Assembly: GCA_905215225.1 (NCBI GenBank)
Contig: CAJMPM010000095.1
Coordinates: 1 to 6,218 of the forward strand
DNA length: 6,218 bases
Reading direction: 5' to 3'
DNA from: an uncultured bacterium
Lineage (GTDB): Bacteria > Actinomycetota > Coriobacteriia > Coriobacteriales > Coriobacteriaceae
Below are positions 6,166-6,218 of the stretch, piece by piece (positions within the stretch are counted from its first letter, which is position 1; every line of letters starts with the position of its first letter). Position numbers and translations under genes: made by a program. Below the pieces are notes generated by a model. The model made no database searches and was not told the DNA's origin. It was given only the letters and a program-made list of their open reading frames with translations.

Positions 6166-6218
6166 CTATTCGACATGAAAGAGGAAGCAGACCCAAAACT
6201 CATGTCCGCGGGGCTTTC
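6166..6218 (-). pseudogene. dnaG: dnaG 5' fragment upstream of an in-frame TAG
   Basis: In the dnaG frame this stretch reads KPRGHEFWVCFLFHVE and then TAG. The family pattern here is close to 'RG.EFWG.CPFH.EKTPSF'. The frame is kept, with the same spacing between FW and FH, but the Lys codon before TPSF is TAG, the zinc-binding Cys of CPFH appears as Phe, and the Pro as Leu. The true start and about 25-35 codons lie beyond the window. This is either a damaged gene or erroneous sequence at the contig end. Confidence 0.7.

Overview
The window looks like a chromosomal segment of a high-GC member of the Coriobacteriia (Actinomycetota), most likely Collinsella or a close relative. That call rests on three things: the GC-rich sequence, the Firmicutes-like gene order (Asp23/Gls24 protein, FakA-type kinase, recG; dnaG followed by rpoD), and the acidic N-terminal region of the sigma factor. 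It is inference from protein character and layout, not a database match. All genes read on the minus strand, so the biological order runs from high to low coordinates. Both ends cut through genes, so this could be a whole short contig.

Reading in the direction of transcription, the window opens inside dnaG (primase). Its 5' end is cut by the window edge, and the first visible bases are damaged: an in-frame TAG at 6166-6168 and a disrupted zinc-ligand motif. The rest of the primase is open down to a TAG at 4414-4416. Directly after it, in the same frame, lies a 72-codon ORF that looks like the usual C-terminal helical tail of DnaG. After 110 bases comes rpoD, the primary sigma factor, so dnaG and rpoD form a macromolecular-synthesis type cluster. 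rpoD ends in a strong hairpin.

The 429 bases between rpoD and the next gene (2306-2734) contain no protein gene. They hold the rpoD hairpin (2692-2725), a REP-like palindrome (2659-2686), a sigma-70 type promoter (2605-2632), tRNA-Asn(GUU) with an encoded CCA (2500-2574), its terminator (2465-2493) and the leader of the next gene. The stretch 2369-2464 shows no clear feature beyond weak inverted repeats.

The last block is an Asp23/Gls24 protein gene, fakA (DAK2-domain fatty-acid kinase) and the start of recG. They are spaced 27 and 10 bases apart, which suggests one operon. The segment is core housekeeping DNA. I see no transposase, CRISPR, phage or defence gene and no convincing undescribed system. 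The points worth a second look are the two amber codons that interrupt the dnaG frame and the REP-like palindrome.
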